From positions 124,001 through 188,000 of the forward strand of contig JAILLN010000049.1 of assembly GCA_024693135.1 (NCBI GenBank): a stretch of 64,000 nt of DNA, written 5' to 3'. How positions within the stretch are numbered: position 1 is the stretch's first letter; the number at the start of each line of letters is the position of its first letter. Origin of the DNA: Lachnospiraceae bacterium (GTDB taxonomy: Bacteria; Bacillota; Clostridia; Lachnospirales; Lachnospiraceae). The translations under genes were made by a program, and so were the position numbers. Shown piece by piece: positions 16,474 to 25,260 of this stretch. The notes beneath the pieces were generated by a model. The model did not search any database. It had not been told where the DNA came from and saw only the letters and a program-made list of their open reading frames with translations.

Positions 16474-18199
16474 CCTCCAGCTGCTTCTGGTCTACCTCGG
16501 CAGGTGCCCCCATCATCAGATCCTGTGCATTCTTGTTCATCGGGAAGGGGATGATCTCCCGGATGCTCTCCTCTCCTGCGATCAGCATCACCATGCGGTC
16601 CACTCCGGGGGCGATGCCGGCATGGGGCGGTGCGCCGTAGCAGAAGGCATTATACATGGCAGGGAATTTCCCCTTCACGTCCTCCTCCTTAAGGCCGACC
16701 AGCCGGAAGGCCTCCACCATGATCTCCGGATCATGATTCCTGACTGCCCCGCTGGAAAGCTCCACGCCGTTTACCACCAGATCGTACTGCCAGGCAAGGA
16801 TGCTCAAAGGATCCTTATTTTTCAACGCATCCAGCCCGCCCTGCGGCATGGAGAAGGGATTGTGGCAGAATTCCAGCTTCCCGCTCTCCTCCCCGATCTC
16901 ATACATGGGGAAATCCACGATCCAGCAGAATTCATAGGCCTCCTTATTCATATGGCCGGGCACAGCATTTCCCAAGGTCTTGATCAATACCCCGCCGGTC
17001 TTTCCCGCCTCGGCCCTGCTTCCGGCAGACAGCGCCACAAAGTCCCCGTTTTGAAGCCCCAGGGCCTCGATCACCTTTTCCCGGCGTTCGCTTAAGAATT
17101 TCGCAATGCCTCCGGCCAGCTCCCCATTCTCTCCAGCCTTGAACCAGTAAGGCTTTCCGCCGGATATGACCTCCACCTCGGCCATAAGCTTGTCGATCAC
17201 CTTCCGGGAGCCCTCAAAACCATGGACCACCACAGCCTTGATCACCTGTCCCTCCCTGAAGGGCTCGAAGCCGCAGCCTCCCAAAAGCTCCGTCACATCC
17301 GTAAGGGTCAGGTCGATCCGCAGATCCGGCTTGTCCGTGCCATACTTTTCCATGGCCTCCCGATAGGCGATCCGCCGGAAGGGGGCTTTGGAAGCCGTCT
17401 TATAGACACCGTATTCCGCAAAAATGGGCGGAAGCACCTCCTCTAATACCTGGAATACATCCTCCTGGCTGGCAAAGGCCATCTCCATATCCAGCTGGTA
17501 AAACTCTCCGGGAGACCGGTCTGCCCTGGCATCCTCATCCCTGAAGCAGGGTGCGATCTGGAAATACCGGTCGAAGCCGGATGCCATGAGGATCTGCTTA
17601 AATTGCTGGGGTGCCTGGGGCAGGGCATAAAACTTGCCCGGATGCAGCCTGGAGGGTACCAGGTAGTCCCTGGCGCCTTCCGGGGAGGAGCAGGTAAGCA
17701 CGGGAGTGGTGATCTCCAAAAAGCCCTGTGCGATCATGGCATTCCTTAGGGCCTGGACGATCCGGCTCCTCAGCACGATCTTATTCTTCACCTCCGGATT
17801 TCTCAGATCCAGATAGCGGTATTTCAGCCTCGCATTCTCATCCGCCTCCCTGGACCTTGTGACTTCAAAGGGAAGCTCATTATAGATGCATTTCCCTAAG
17901 ACCTCGATCTTCTCCGGCACCACTTCGATCTCCCCGGTGGGAAGCTCGGGATTTTTGGATGACCTCTCCCGCACCACGCCGGTAATGGAAAGGGTAGACT
18001 CCCTGTTGATCCCGGAAAGCTTCTCCATCATCTCTTCCGTTTCGATCACCACCTGGGTCACCCCATAGAAATCCCTCAATACCAGAAAAGCCAGGGTCTT
18101 GCTCACCTTCCGGATGTTTTCATACCAGCCGCATAAGGTGACGGTCTTTCCCACGTCCCCGATCCTCAGCTCCTCACAGGTTTGTGTTCTCGACTGCAT
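16439..18199 (-). CDS. aspS: Aspartyl-tRNA synthetase
   Basis: 586-residue bacterial-type class II synthetase: N-terminal OB-fold anticodon domain (GKTVTLCGWYENIRK), catalytic motif 2 FRDEDARADR, the bacterial GAD insertion (~285-400) and motif 3 GAPPHAGIAPGVDRMVML. The stretch around motif 2 (LPQAPQQFKQ ... FQIAPCFRDED ... EFYQLDMEM) resembles the version I associate with alphaproteobacteria rather than the common Bacillus form. Whether it also charges tRNA-Asn cannot be judged here. GGGGAGG precedes ATG 18199. It overlaps the CNNM gene upstream by 26 bases and the VanZ gene downstream. Confidence 0.96.
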   Translation of the reverse strand: MQSRTQTCEELRIGDVGKTVTLCGWYENIRKVSKTLAFLVLRDFYGVTQVVIETEEMMEKLSGINRESTLSITGVVRERSSKNPELPTGEIEVVPEKIEVLGKCIYNELPFEVTRSREADENARLKYRYLDLRNPEVKNKIVLRSRIVQALRNAMIAQGFLEITTPVLTCSSPEGARDYLVPSRLHPGKFYALPQAPQQFKQILMASGFDRYFQIAPCFRDEDARADRSPGEFYQLDMEMAFASQEDVFQVLEEVLPPIFAEYGVYKTASKAPFRRIAYREAMEKYGTDKPDLRIDLTLTDVTELLGGCGFEPFREGQVIKAVVVHGFEGSRKVIDKLMAEVEVISGGKPYWFKAGENGELAGGIAKFLSERREKVIEALGLQNGDFVALSAGSRAEAGKTGGVLIKTLGNAVPGHMNKEAYEFCWIVDFPMYEIGEESGKLEFCHNPFSMPQGGLDALKNKDPLSILAWQYDLVVNGVELSSGAVRNHDPEIMVEAFRLVGLKEEDVKGKFPAMYNAFCYGAPPHAGIAPGVDRMVMLIAGEESIREIIPFPMNKNAQDLMMGAPAEVDQKQLEDVHIAVVPEKD

Positions 18200-19445
18200 T
18201 TTTCTTTTCCTCCCCTCTCTCCGGGAGCTCCACCCGGATCCTTTCGATTCTGTTTTTGCTCATGGAGACTGCCGTGAAGGCAATCCCGTTTTCATCCACT
18301 GCCGTTTCCCCTTTTTCGGGAAGCCTGTCCAAAAGGCCGATCATATAGCCGCCCAGGGAATCAAAATCCTCCGAGGTAAGGCTGGTCCCGATGGCATCAT
18401 TCACATCATCCAGCTTCAGGCTGGCTTCCACCTCATACTCCCTGGTGCCCAGGCTGATGATCAGCGCATTCTCGTCCTCATCGTATTCATCCCGGATCTC
18501 TCCCACGATCTCCTCGATCAGGTCCTCCATGGTCACGATCCCCTCCGCCGCGCCGTATTCATTCAGCACGATGGCGATGGATACGGATTCCTTCCGCATC
18601 TCCATCATGAGGTCCGAGGTCTTCTTCATCTCGAAGGTATAATATGCATCCCGCATGATGTCCTTGATCCGGAAGCCCTCCGGATCGGTCACATGGAAAA
18701 AGTCCTTCAGATTGATGATGCCGATCACATTGTCGGTATCATCCTTATATACCGGGATCCTTGTATACTTCTCATGTTCAAAAAGCTCCCGTACCGTGGC
18801 ATAATCCTCCTCCATGTTGATCTCCACCACGTCGATCCGGGGGATCATGATGTCCTTTGCCCGGGAATCCCCGAAGTCAAACACATTTTTGATCATCTGC
18901 TTTTCTTCGGTCTCGATCACTCCGTCCTCATGGCCCACCTCTACGATGGTGCGGAGCTCTCCCTCCGTCAATCCTCCCCCCTCCCGGTCCAGGGGGATCT
19001 TTAAGAGCCTCGCCACAATCCGGCATATGCCGTCTATGACCCAGATCAGGGGGCTCAATACGATCATCAGGACCGCTACCACTCCGGCATAGGCCATGGC
19101 CAGCTTTTCGGAATTCGCGGCCGCGGCATTCTTCGGCGTGATCTCCCCGAATACCAGGAGCACCAAAGTAAGCAGGGCCGTCATGATCCCCACGTTCAGG
19201 CTGATCTGCATGGCAATGGTGGTAGCTAAGGCCGATGCGGCCAGATTTACGATATTATTGCCCACCAGGATCGTAGTCAGCATCCTGGGAGAATGATCCA
19301 ATATGTGAAGGAGCTTCTCTGCCTTTTTATTTCCCTGCTCGGACAAGGCCCTGATCCGGATCCGGCTCGAGGCCATGAGAGCCGTCTCCGCCGAGGAGAA
19401 GAAGGCGGAAAGAAGCAGAAGCAATACCAGTACCGCCCATTTCAT
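18174..19445 (-). CDS. CNNM/CorC-type hemolysin family membrane protein (DUF21-CBS-CorC_HlyC)
   Basis: 423 residues. An N-terminal DUF21 region (1-~180) has three to four membrane helices and the FFSSAETALM motif; two CBS domains follow (IMIPRIDVV ... TRIPVYKDD ... GIINLKDFF; AIVLNEYGAAEGIVTMEDLIEEIVGEI), then a C-terminal CorC_HlyC domain (DFDSLGGYMIGLL). Family members transport or regulate Mg2+ and other divalent ions; 'hemolysin' is a historical label. It overlaps the thiE-like gene by 4 bases (ATGA) and aspS by 26, inside the hisS-aspS operon. Confidence 0.93.
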   Translation of the reverse strand: MKWAVLVLLLLLSAFFSSAETALMASSRIRIRALSEQGNKKAEKLLHILDHSPRMLTTILVGNNIVNLAASALATTIAMQISLNVGIMTALLTLVLLVFGEITPKNAAAANSEKLAMAYAGVVAVLMIVLSPLIWVIDGICRIVARLLKIPLDREGGGLTEGELRTIVEVGHEDGVIETEEKQMIKNVFDFGDSRAKDIMIPRIDVVEINMEEDYATVRELFEHEKYTRIPVYKDDTDNVIGIINLKDFFHVTDPEGFRIKDIMRDAYYTFEMKKTSDLMMEMRKESVSIAIVLNEYGAAEGIVTMEDLIEEIVGEIRDEYDEDENALIISLGTREYEVEASLKLDDVNDAIGTSLTSEDFDSLGGYMIGLLDRLPEKGETAVDENGIAFTAVSMSKNRIERIRVELPERGEEKKNAVENTNL

Positions 19446-20080
19446 AATACTTCTGCCGCCTGTTCCCGGAAAAGCTTCGCCGCATTTTCGATATCATTTT
19501 GGGAAAAGATCCCCGTAGCCACCCCGATGCCGCAGATGCCGGTGCCCCGAAGGCTGTTCATGTCGTCATCCGCGATGCCTCCATAGGCCACCACCGGGAT
19601 CCGCACATTGCCGCAGACCTCCATCAGCTCCTCTGTGGTTATGGTCTCTTCCCCGTTCTCTCCCTCCTTAACCCGCATGGGTCCCACGAAAAGAAAGGCC
19701 GCCCCGTCTTCCTCCGCCTGCCTTGCTTTCTCCGCGGTCTTGATGATCACGCCGATGGCACGGTCTGATCCCATAGCCCGCCGGATGGCCCTTGCGTCAA
19801 ATTCCTCTCCCCGGACCACCACCCCGTCCGCATCCACGGCCTGGGCGATATCCAGCCGGTTCATGATAAAAAAGGGAACATCATACATCCCGCAGAGGAT
19901 CTTGAGCCTCACGGCTTCCCGCATCAGGGCATCCTTCCCCAGGCGGTCTTCCCTGAGAAGCACGGATCCCACTCCTCCCTTCACGGCACGCTCCACCGCA
20001 TCATGCAGGCTGATATTGACCCTCAATGCGGACTGGTCGGCCACCGCGATCAGCTGCAGGTTTCTTTTTCGTAAAAGCAT
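19442..20080 (-). CDS. Divergent thiamine-phosphate synthase (ThiE/TenI-like)
   Basis: 212-residue TIM-barrel protein of the ThiE/TenI superfamily. Family order is visible: AVADQS at the start, VLLRED (normally QLREK), FIMNRLDIAQ (normally a NDR motif), DADGVVV, FLFVGPMR (normally GPxFxTxTK), then VPVVAYGGI and GIGVATGIF. Several pyrophosphate- and substrate-contact residues are altered, so catalysis of HMP-PP + thiazole phosphate coupling is doubtful. It sits between hisS (1-base gap) and CNNM with no other thiamine gene nearby. It may be a TenI-like or repurposed barrel. Confidence 0.7.
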   Translation of the reverse strand: MLLRKRNLQLIAVADQSALRVNISLHDAVERAVKGGVGSVLLREDRLGKDALMREAVRLKILCGMYDVPFFIMNRLDIAQAVDADGVVVRGEEFDARAIRRAMGSDRAIGVIIKTAEKARQAEEDGAAFLFVGPMRVKEGENGEETITTEELMEVCGNVRIPVVAYGGIADDDMNSLRGTGICGIGVATGIFSQNDIENAAKLFREQAAEVL

Positions 20081-20081
20081 C

Positions 20082-21332
20082 TTATCCTTCCTTATAAAAC
20101 TCTATGAACTCGCCGTAGCCCCTGCCGGCAAGGCTTTCCTTCTGGAACTTTTTATTCTTTGCCATGCGGCAGACCAGGGCGGTATCCCCATTGCCCCGAA
20201 GCTCCTCTGCTTTTGCCATGGCCTTCTTAAGCACATCCTCCCCGGCTCCTTTTTCCACAAGGATGGCCTTCCTGCCGGCCCTGCCCGGGATCTGGAATTT
20301 CCGGTCCATCAATATCGTGATGATCCGCTCGAAGCCGATGGAAAAGCCGCAGGCCGGCACGTCGCTTCCCGTGAAGCGGCCGATCATGCCGTCATAGCGG
20401 CCGCCTCCTGCTACAGAGCTTCCGAATTCATCCATCTCGATCTCAAAGATGGTGCCGGTATAATAAGACATCCCCCTGACCAAAGTTGGATCAAACAGGA
20501 TCCGGAAATCTGCCTTCTTTACGGCGCTGACCATGCGGATGATATGCTCTAAGTCTTCCCTGGCCGGATCCGCGGCGGCCCCAAGCTTTTCGGCAAGCGC
20601 CCGGATCCCCTCGATGCCCTGCTCCTTTTCGGTAAATAAAGAAAGGAATCTCTCCTGGGCCTCTTCCGCAAAGCCGTTTTTCCCCAGCTCCTCTTTCACG
20701 CCCTCAAGCCCGATCTTGTCCATCTTATCCAGGATGATGAAGGCCTCGTCCCTCTTTTCTGCAGGGATATTGCTGTAATCTGCCATGGCGCCAAGGAGCC
20801 TTCTGTCGCTGATGCGCACCGTAAAGCCGGAAAAGCCGATCTTAGAAAGCAGCTCTGTGGTAGCCGTGATCAGCTCGATCTCCGCCATGGTGCCGCTCTC
20901 CCCCAGGATATCGATGTCGCACTGGGTAAACTGCCTGAACCTCCCCTTCTGTGGCCGCTCCGCCCGGAATACGCTTCCCATCTGAAAGGCCTTGAAGGGA
21001 GTCAAAAGCTCCGCTTGATGGAGGGCATAATACCTGGCCAGCGGCAGGGTCAGGTCATAGCGAAGCCCCGCGTCGCAGAGGTCATTTTCCTCCTTTGCGG
21101 CTGAAAGGTCCAGCTTCTCTCCCCTCTTCATGATCTTAAAGATCAGCTTCTCATTTTCCCCTCCCTGGCTGGAGCTTAAGTTTTCAATATGCTCCACGCA
21201 GGGTGTCTCGATATGCTCGAAGCCGTAGGATGCGTAAGTCTGCCTTGCCGTCCGGCTCACAAAATCCCGGATCTCCATCTCCTCCGGCAGGATGTCCTTC
21301 ATGCCTGTCTCAGGCTTTTTGATCAATGCCAT
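20082..21332 (-). CDS. hisS: Histidyl-tRNA synthetase
   Basis: Class II synthetase, 416 residues. Start ATG 21332 (MALIKKPETGMKDILP) is preferred over an upstream in-frame ATG because GGAGGG lies 6 nt before it and it leaves one base after the MBL stop. Motif 1 region, motif 2 GSVFRAERPQKGRFRQFTQ, histidine-binding LVRGMSYYTGTIFEI and motif 3 CGFSIGFERI are present. The C-terminal anticodon domain is short and ends KNKKFQKESLAGRGYG; this abbreviated tail fits the Lachnospiraceae HisRS type as I recall it. HisZ was considered, but no his operon is nearby and the MBL-hisS-aspS order is standard for the synthetase. Confidence 0.93.
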   Translation of the reverse strand: MALIKKPETGMKDILPEEMEIRDFVSRTARQTYASYGFEHIETPCVEHIENLSSSQGGENEKLIFKIMKRGEKLDLSAAKEENDLCDAGLRYDLTLPLARYYALHQAELLTPFKAFQMGSVFRAERPQKGRFRQFTQCDIDILGESGTMAEIELITATTELLSKIGFSGFTVRISDRRLLGAMADYSNIPAEKRDEAFIILDKMDKIGLEGVKEELGKNGFAEEAQERFLSLFTEKEQGIEGIRALAEKLGAAADPAREDLEHIIRMVSAVKKADFRILFDPTLVRGMSYYTGTIFEIEMDEFGSSVAGGGRYDGMIGRFTGSDVPACGFSIGFERIITILMDRKFQIPGRAGRKAILVEKGAGEDVLKKAMAKAEELRGNGDTALVCRMAKNKKFQKESLAGRGYGEFIEFYKEG

Positions 21333-21333
21333 T

Positions 21334-21963
21334 TCATTCCCTCCAATACGGATTCCATTTTTTTTCATCCCCGATGGTCGTCATGCCGCCATGCCCGGGG
21401 TAAACCGCCGTCTCATCCGGAAGGGGCGACAGCTTCTCCTGGATGGACCGCAAAAGCTCCTTCATGGATCCCGTGGCAAGGTCTGTCCTTCCCACCGAGC
21501 CCTCAAAGAGGGTATCTCCGCTAAAGAGCACGTTTTCTTCCTTCAGATAATAGCAGCAGCTGCCCTCCGTATGGCCCGGGGTATCGATCATTTCGATCGC
21601 AAAGCCTGCCGCCTCAAACACTTCTCCGTCCTTTAAGAGATGATCCGCCTTTACCGTGACCGCCCTCCCGTAAAAGCCCAGGGATTCGTTCAGCTCCCCG
21701 TCAGACAGAAGCCGCTCCTCCCCGGCGCTTGCATATACCGGCACCGGGATCTCCTTAAGAAGCCCGGCCAGGCCGTTGATATGATCGAAATGCCCGTGGG
21801 TCAGGCAGACCGCCTTCAGGGCCAGTCCTTCCTTTTTCAGGAAATCACAGATCCTGTCCGGAGCATCTGCCGGATCAAATAAGACCGCCTCCCCGGACTC
21901 CTCCCGGATGAGGAAATAAACATTCGTCTCTACCGGGCCTAAGACCATTGTCTTGATCTTCAT
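21334..21963 (-). CDS. MBL-fold metallo-hydrolase (glyoxalase II-like)
   Basis: 209 residues from ATG 21963, chosen for the AAAAGGAGA Shine-Dalgarno and the canonical start MKIKTMVLGPVETNVY. Zinc ligands are in the metallo-beta-lactamase motifs THGHFDH, DTPGHTEGS, FSGDTLF and the C-terminal YPGHGG. This compact family (YcbL/YqgX-like) hydrolyses thioesters such as lactoylglutathione analogues, though the native substrate in clostridia is unknown. It lies between relA and hisS, its usual place. The 118 bases before it hold no clear terminator or promoter. Confidence 0.92.
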   Translation of the reverse strand: MKIKTMVLGPVETNVYFLIREESGEAVLFDPADAPDRICDFLKKEGLALKAVCLTHGHFDHINGLAGLLKEIPVPVYASAGEERLLSDGELNESLGFYGRAVTVKADHLLKDGEVFEAAGFAIEMIDTPGHTEGSCCYYLKEENVLFSGDTLFEGSVGRTDLATGSMKELLRSIQEKLSPLPDETAVYPGHGGMTTIGDEKKWNPYWRE

Positions 21964-22081
21964 ATGCCTCTCCTTTTTTCTTCTCCTCGATAAACGCATG
22001 CTTATATCGGACCTACGCCGGTCGGATGCGGATGACGCAGCAGGGCAAAACATGGACGTTAACGGGTTTTAAGCTCCCTGT

Positions 22082-24361
22082 CTAGATCCGCTCGATATCC
22101 ACCACGTTTGCGATGCCCCTGAGCTTATCGGTGATGCGGTTCAGCTCTGTGGTATCGTGTATCTCAAAGCCCATGGATATGGTGGCCATGCCATGCTTGT
22201 TGGTCCGGGAGTTGCAGGAGGTGATGTCGATGCCGGCCTCGGTAAAGATCTTTGTGATATCCACCAGAAGCCCGCTGCGGTTATTCGCATAGATATTGAT
22301 CTCTGCCGTATAGGTCTCCCGGCGGGATTCCTCCTCGCTTGACTGCCACTCGGCCTCGATGAGCCTCTCCCTGGCGACCTCGTCCAGATTGACCACATTG
22401 GCGCAGTCCGTGCGGTGGATGGAGATCCCCCTGCCCCGGGTCACGAAGCCGATGATCTCATCTCCGGGAAGAGGAGAGCAGCATTTGGAAAAATGGACCG
22501 AAACATCATGCACTCCCCGCACGATGATGCCTCCGCGGGACTGCCTGTGGATGGTCTTTTTCGTCTGCTCCTCCAGCTCGCTTAAGATCTCCTCATCCGT
22601 TACCGTCTTTTCATGGTCGCGCCCATAGAGCTCCAGCATCTTATTGATGACCTGTCCCTCCTTGAGGCCGCCATGCCCAATGGCCGCATATACCGACTCC
22701 CAGTCACGGAAGCCATACTTCTTCATGACCGCATCCATGTATTCCGGACGCATGATATTCAGGGGAGAGACTGCATGGCTCTTGCAATAATTCGCAAAGG
22801 CATCCTTCCCCTTTTCGATATTGTCTTCCTTCTGCTCCTTCTTAAACCACTGGTTGATCTTGGATCTGGCCTGGGTGCTCTTTACAATGGAAAGCCAGTC
22901 CCGGCTGGGACCTTTGGAATTCTGGGAGGTGATGATCTCGATCCGGTCTCCGTTCTTGATCTCATAATCAATATTGGCCATCCTCCCGTTGACCCGGCAG
23001 CCGATCATCTTATTTCCCACGGCCGAATGGATCGCATAGGCAAAATCCACCGGAGTCGAGCCGGCCGGCAGGTTCTTCACGTCTCCCGTAGGGGTGAAGC
23101 AGTATACCGAATCCGCAAAAAGATTCAGGTCGCCCTTGATGATATTGAGGAATTCGCGGTTGTCGGACATGTCCCGCTGCCATTCCAATATCTGCCTCAG
23201 CCAGGAGAGCTTTTCCTCTTCCTTCATGTCCGGCGTCCTGCCGTCTTTTTCTTCCTTATATTTCCAGTGGGCGGCGATGCCATATTCTGCCGTCCTGTGC
23301 ATCTCATAGGTCCTGATCTGGATCTCAAAGGGCTGCCCGTTGGGCCCGATCAGGGTCGTATGAAGCGACTGGTACATATTGGGCTTCGGCATGGCGATAT
23401 AGTCCTTGAACCTTCCGGGCACCGGCTTATACAGCTCATGGATGACCCCTAAGGCCGCATAGCAGTCCTTTACGGTATCCACATAGATCCGGACGGCAAA
23501 AAGGTCATAGATCTGGTCCAGGGTCTTGTCCTGATTCAGCATCTTGCGGTATATGGAGAAGAAATGCTTCACGCGCCCGTCCACATCCGCCTTGATACCG
23601 GCTTCATCCATATTGCGCTGTACCTCGTTTACAATCTCCGATACGAATCTCTCCCGCTCACTCTTTTTGGCGGAGATCCGCTCAGCCAGATCCCGGTATA
23701 CCTCCGGCTTCAGGTATTTCAGGGACTGGTCGTCCAGCTCCACCTTGATCTTGGAGATCCCCAGCCTCTGGGCGATGGGAGAGTAGATATCAAGGGTCTC
23801 CCTGGCGATCTCCTGCTGCTTTTCCGGAGGCTGGAATTTCAGGGTTCGCATATTATGCAGGCGGTCCGCCAGCTTGATGATGATGACCCGGATGTCCTTT
23901 GCCATGGCAAGGAACATCTTGCGGAGATTGTCCGCCTGAAACTCCATCTTGTCTCCCTGGTACTGGAGCTTATTGAGCTTCGTGACCCCGTCCACGAGAT
24001 GGGCCACCTCCGGGCCGAACTCCTTTTCCAGCTCTTCCCTGGTAACCTGGGTATCCTCCACCACGTCATGCAAAAGCCCTGCCGCGATGGTCTCCTTATC
24101 CATCTCCAGCTCCGCCAGGATCGTAGCCACGCTTAAGGGATGAATGATATATGGCTCGCCGGACCGCCTGAGCTGGTCCTTATGCGCCTCATAAGCCATC
24201 CGGTACGCCTTCTCGATCATGGAGATGTCATCGGAAGGATGATACCGCCTGAGGCGTTCGATCAGCCCGTCATACAGCTCCTCCGGACTCAGGTACTCCT
24301 TCATGGGAGTGATCTTTCCCGTATCAAATACCACGTCCTTTTCCCGGACTTTGGATTCCAT
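22082..24361 (-). CDS. relA: Bifunctional (p)ppGpp synthetase/hydrolase Rel
   Basis: 759-residue stringent-response enzyme. The HD hydrolase domain is intact (GLLHDVVEDT, His98-Asp99), the synthetase domain carries RFKDYIAMPKPNMYQSLHTT and the FEIQIRTYEMH segment, followed by TGS (VYCFTPTGDVKNLPAGSTPVDFAY-like), a zinc-finger/helical region with CCSPLPGD and a C-terminal ACT domain. The RFKD motif fits the bifunctional class. AAAGGAGGTG precedes the start. It is followed by MBL-hisS and preceded by thyA 50 bases away, so it is probably cotranscribed. Confidence 0.97.
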   Translation of the reverse strand: MESKVREKDVVFDTGKITPMKEYLSPEELYDGLIERLRRYHPSDDISMIEKAYRMAYEAHKDQLRRSGEPYIIHPLSVATILAELEMDKETIAAGLLHDVVEDTQVTREELEKEFGPEVAHLVDGVTKLNKLQYQGDKMEFQADNLRKMFLAMAKDIRVIIIKLADRLHNMRTLKFQPPEKQQEIARETLDIYSPIAQRLGISKIKVELDDQSLKYLKPEVYRDLAERISAKKSERERFVSEIVNEVQRNMDEAGIKADVDGRVKHFFSIYRKMLNQDKTLDQIYDLFAVRIYVDTVKDCYAALGVIHELYKPVPGRFKDYIAMPKPNMYQSLHTTLIGPNGQPFEIQIRTYEMHRTAEYGIAAHWKYKEEKDGRTPDMKEEEKLSWLRQILEWQRDMSDNREFLNIIKGDLNLFADSVYCFTPTGDVKNLPAGSTPVDFAYAIHSAVGNKMIGCRVNGRMANIDYEIKNGDRIEIITSQNSKGPSRDWLSIVKSTQARSKINQWFKKEQKEDNIEKGKDAFANYCKSHAVSPLNIMRPEYMDAVMKKYGFRDWESVYAAIGHGGLKEGQVINKMLELYGRDHEKTVTDEEILSELEEQTKKTIHRQSRGGIIVRGVHDVSVHFSKCCSPLPGDEIIGFVTRGRGISIHRTDCANVVNLDEVARERLIEAEWQSSEEESRRETYTAEINIYANNRSGLLVDITKIFTEAGIDITSCNSRTNKHGMATISMGFEIHDTTELNRITDKLRGIANVVDIERI

Positions 24362-24411
24362 ATATCTTCACCTCCTTTCCTTTTCGAATTTTGACCGCCG
24401 TCTGTGTGCTT

Positions 24412-25260
24412 TTAGATCGCCACCGGGATGTTCTTCACCTGCTCCCCGGTCTGATAGTCCCGAAGCGCAAAGTCATCCGGCGTAAAGGCATAAAAATCCG
24501 TGATCTCCGGATTTATCCAGAATTTCGGGGCCGGATACATGGGCCGGCTGATCAGCTCCCGGATGATCTCCACATGCCGGTCGTAGATATGGGCGTCTGC
24601 GATCACATGCAGAAGCTCCCCTGCCTCCATCCCCGCCACCTGGGCAAACATATGGAGAAGCACGGCATACTGCACTACATTCCAGTTATTGGCGGTCAGC
24701 ACATCGCTTGACCTCTGGTTCAGCACGGCGTTCAGGACCAGCTTCCCGCTTCCCTTATCCTGGGTCACATTGAAGGTCATGGAATAAGCGCAGGGATAAA
24801 GCGCCATTTCATGAAGATCCGAATGCACGTACATATTGGCCATGATCCTCCGGGAGAAGGGATTCTCCTTCAGGTCGTAGAGCACACGGTCCACCTGGTC
24901 AAACATCCCCTCCCGGTACTGGTGCTTCACCCCCAGCTGGTATCCGTAGGCTTTTCCGATGGTTCCCTCTTCATCGGCCCAGGCATCCCAGATCTTTCCC
25001 TTAAGCTCTGCGATCCGGTTGGATTTTTTCTGCCAGATCCAGAGGATCTCATCGATGCAGGTCTTGAATGCCACCCTGCGGAAGGTCAGGGCGGGGAACT
25101 CCTCCCTCAGGTCATAGCGGTTCACTACCCCGAATTTTTTTATGGTATAGGCCTGGGTGCCATCCTCCCAATGGGGGCGCACCTTTTCTCCCTTGGTATC
25201 CGTTCCCTCATTCAGGATATCAAGACACATATCCCGAAAGATCTCATCTGCCCTGCTCAT
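24412..25260 (-). CDS. thyA: Thymidylate synthase ThyA (clostridial variant)
   Basis: Makes dTMP from dUMP with methylene-tetrahydrofolate. Family motifs: the Arg loop (RRVAFKTCIDEILWIWQ), IWDAWADEEG, catalytic Cys in LYPCAYSMTF, NQRSSDVLTANNWN and DAHIYDRHVE. The residue after the catalytic Cys is Ala, where most ThyA proteins have His, and the Asn-containing dUMP loop is altered; I recall the same variant in other clostridial ThyA proteins. The start at 25260 (MSRADEIF) gives an ATGA overlap with the GGDEF-EAL gene; an ATG at 25284 is possible. Confidence 0.9.
   Translation of the reverse strand: MSRADEIFRDMCLDILNEGTDTKGEKVRPHWEDGTQAYTIKKFGVVNRYDLREEFPALTFRRVAFKTCIDEILWIWQKKSNRIAELKGKIWDAWADEEGTIGKAYGYQLGVKHQYREGMFDQVDRVLYDLKENPFSRRIMANMYVHSDLHEMALYPCAYSMTFNVTQDKGSGKLVLNAVLNQRSSDVLTANNWNVVQYAVLLHMFAQVAGMEAGELLHVIADAHIYDRHVEIIRELISRPMYPAPKFWINPEITDFYAFTPDDFALRDYQTGEQVKNIPVAI

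Noticed and set aside
20082-21332. HisZ (ATP phosphoribosyltransferase regulatory subunit) instead of HisRS
   Set aside because: Motifs 1-3 and the histidine loop are complete, there is no his operon, and the MBL-hisS-aspS order is standard for the synthetase.
21964-22081. T-box or other riboswitch before MBL-hisS
   Set aside because: The gap is only 118 bases and contains no T-box sequence (TGGNACCGCG) or antiterminator-like hairpin that I could recognise.
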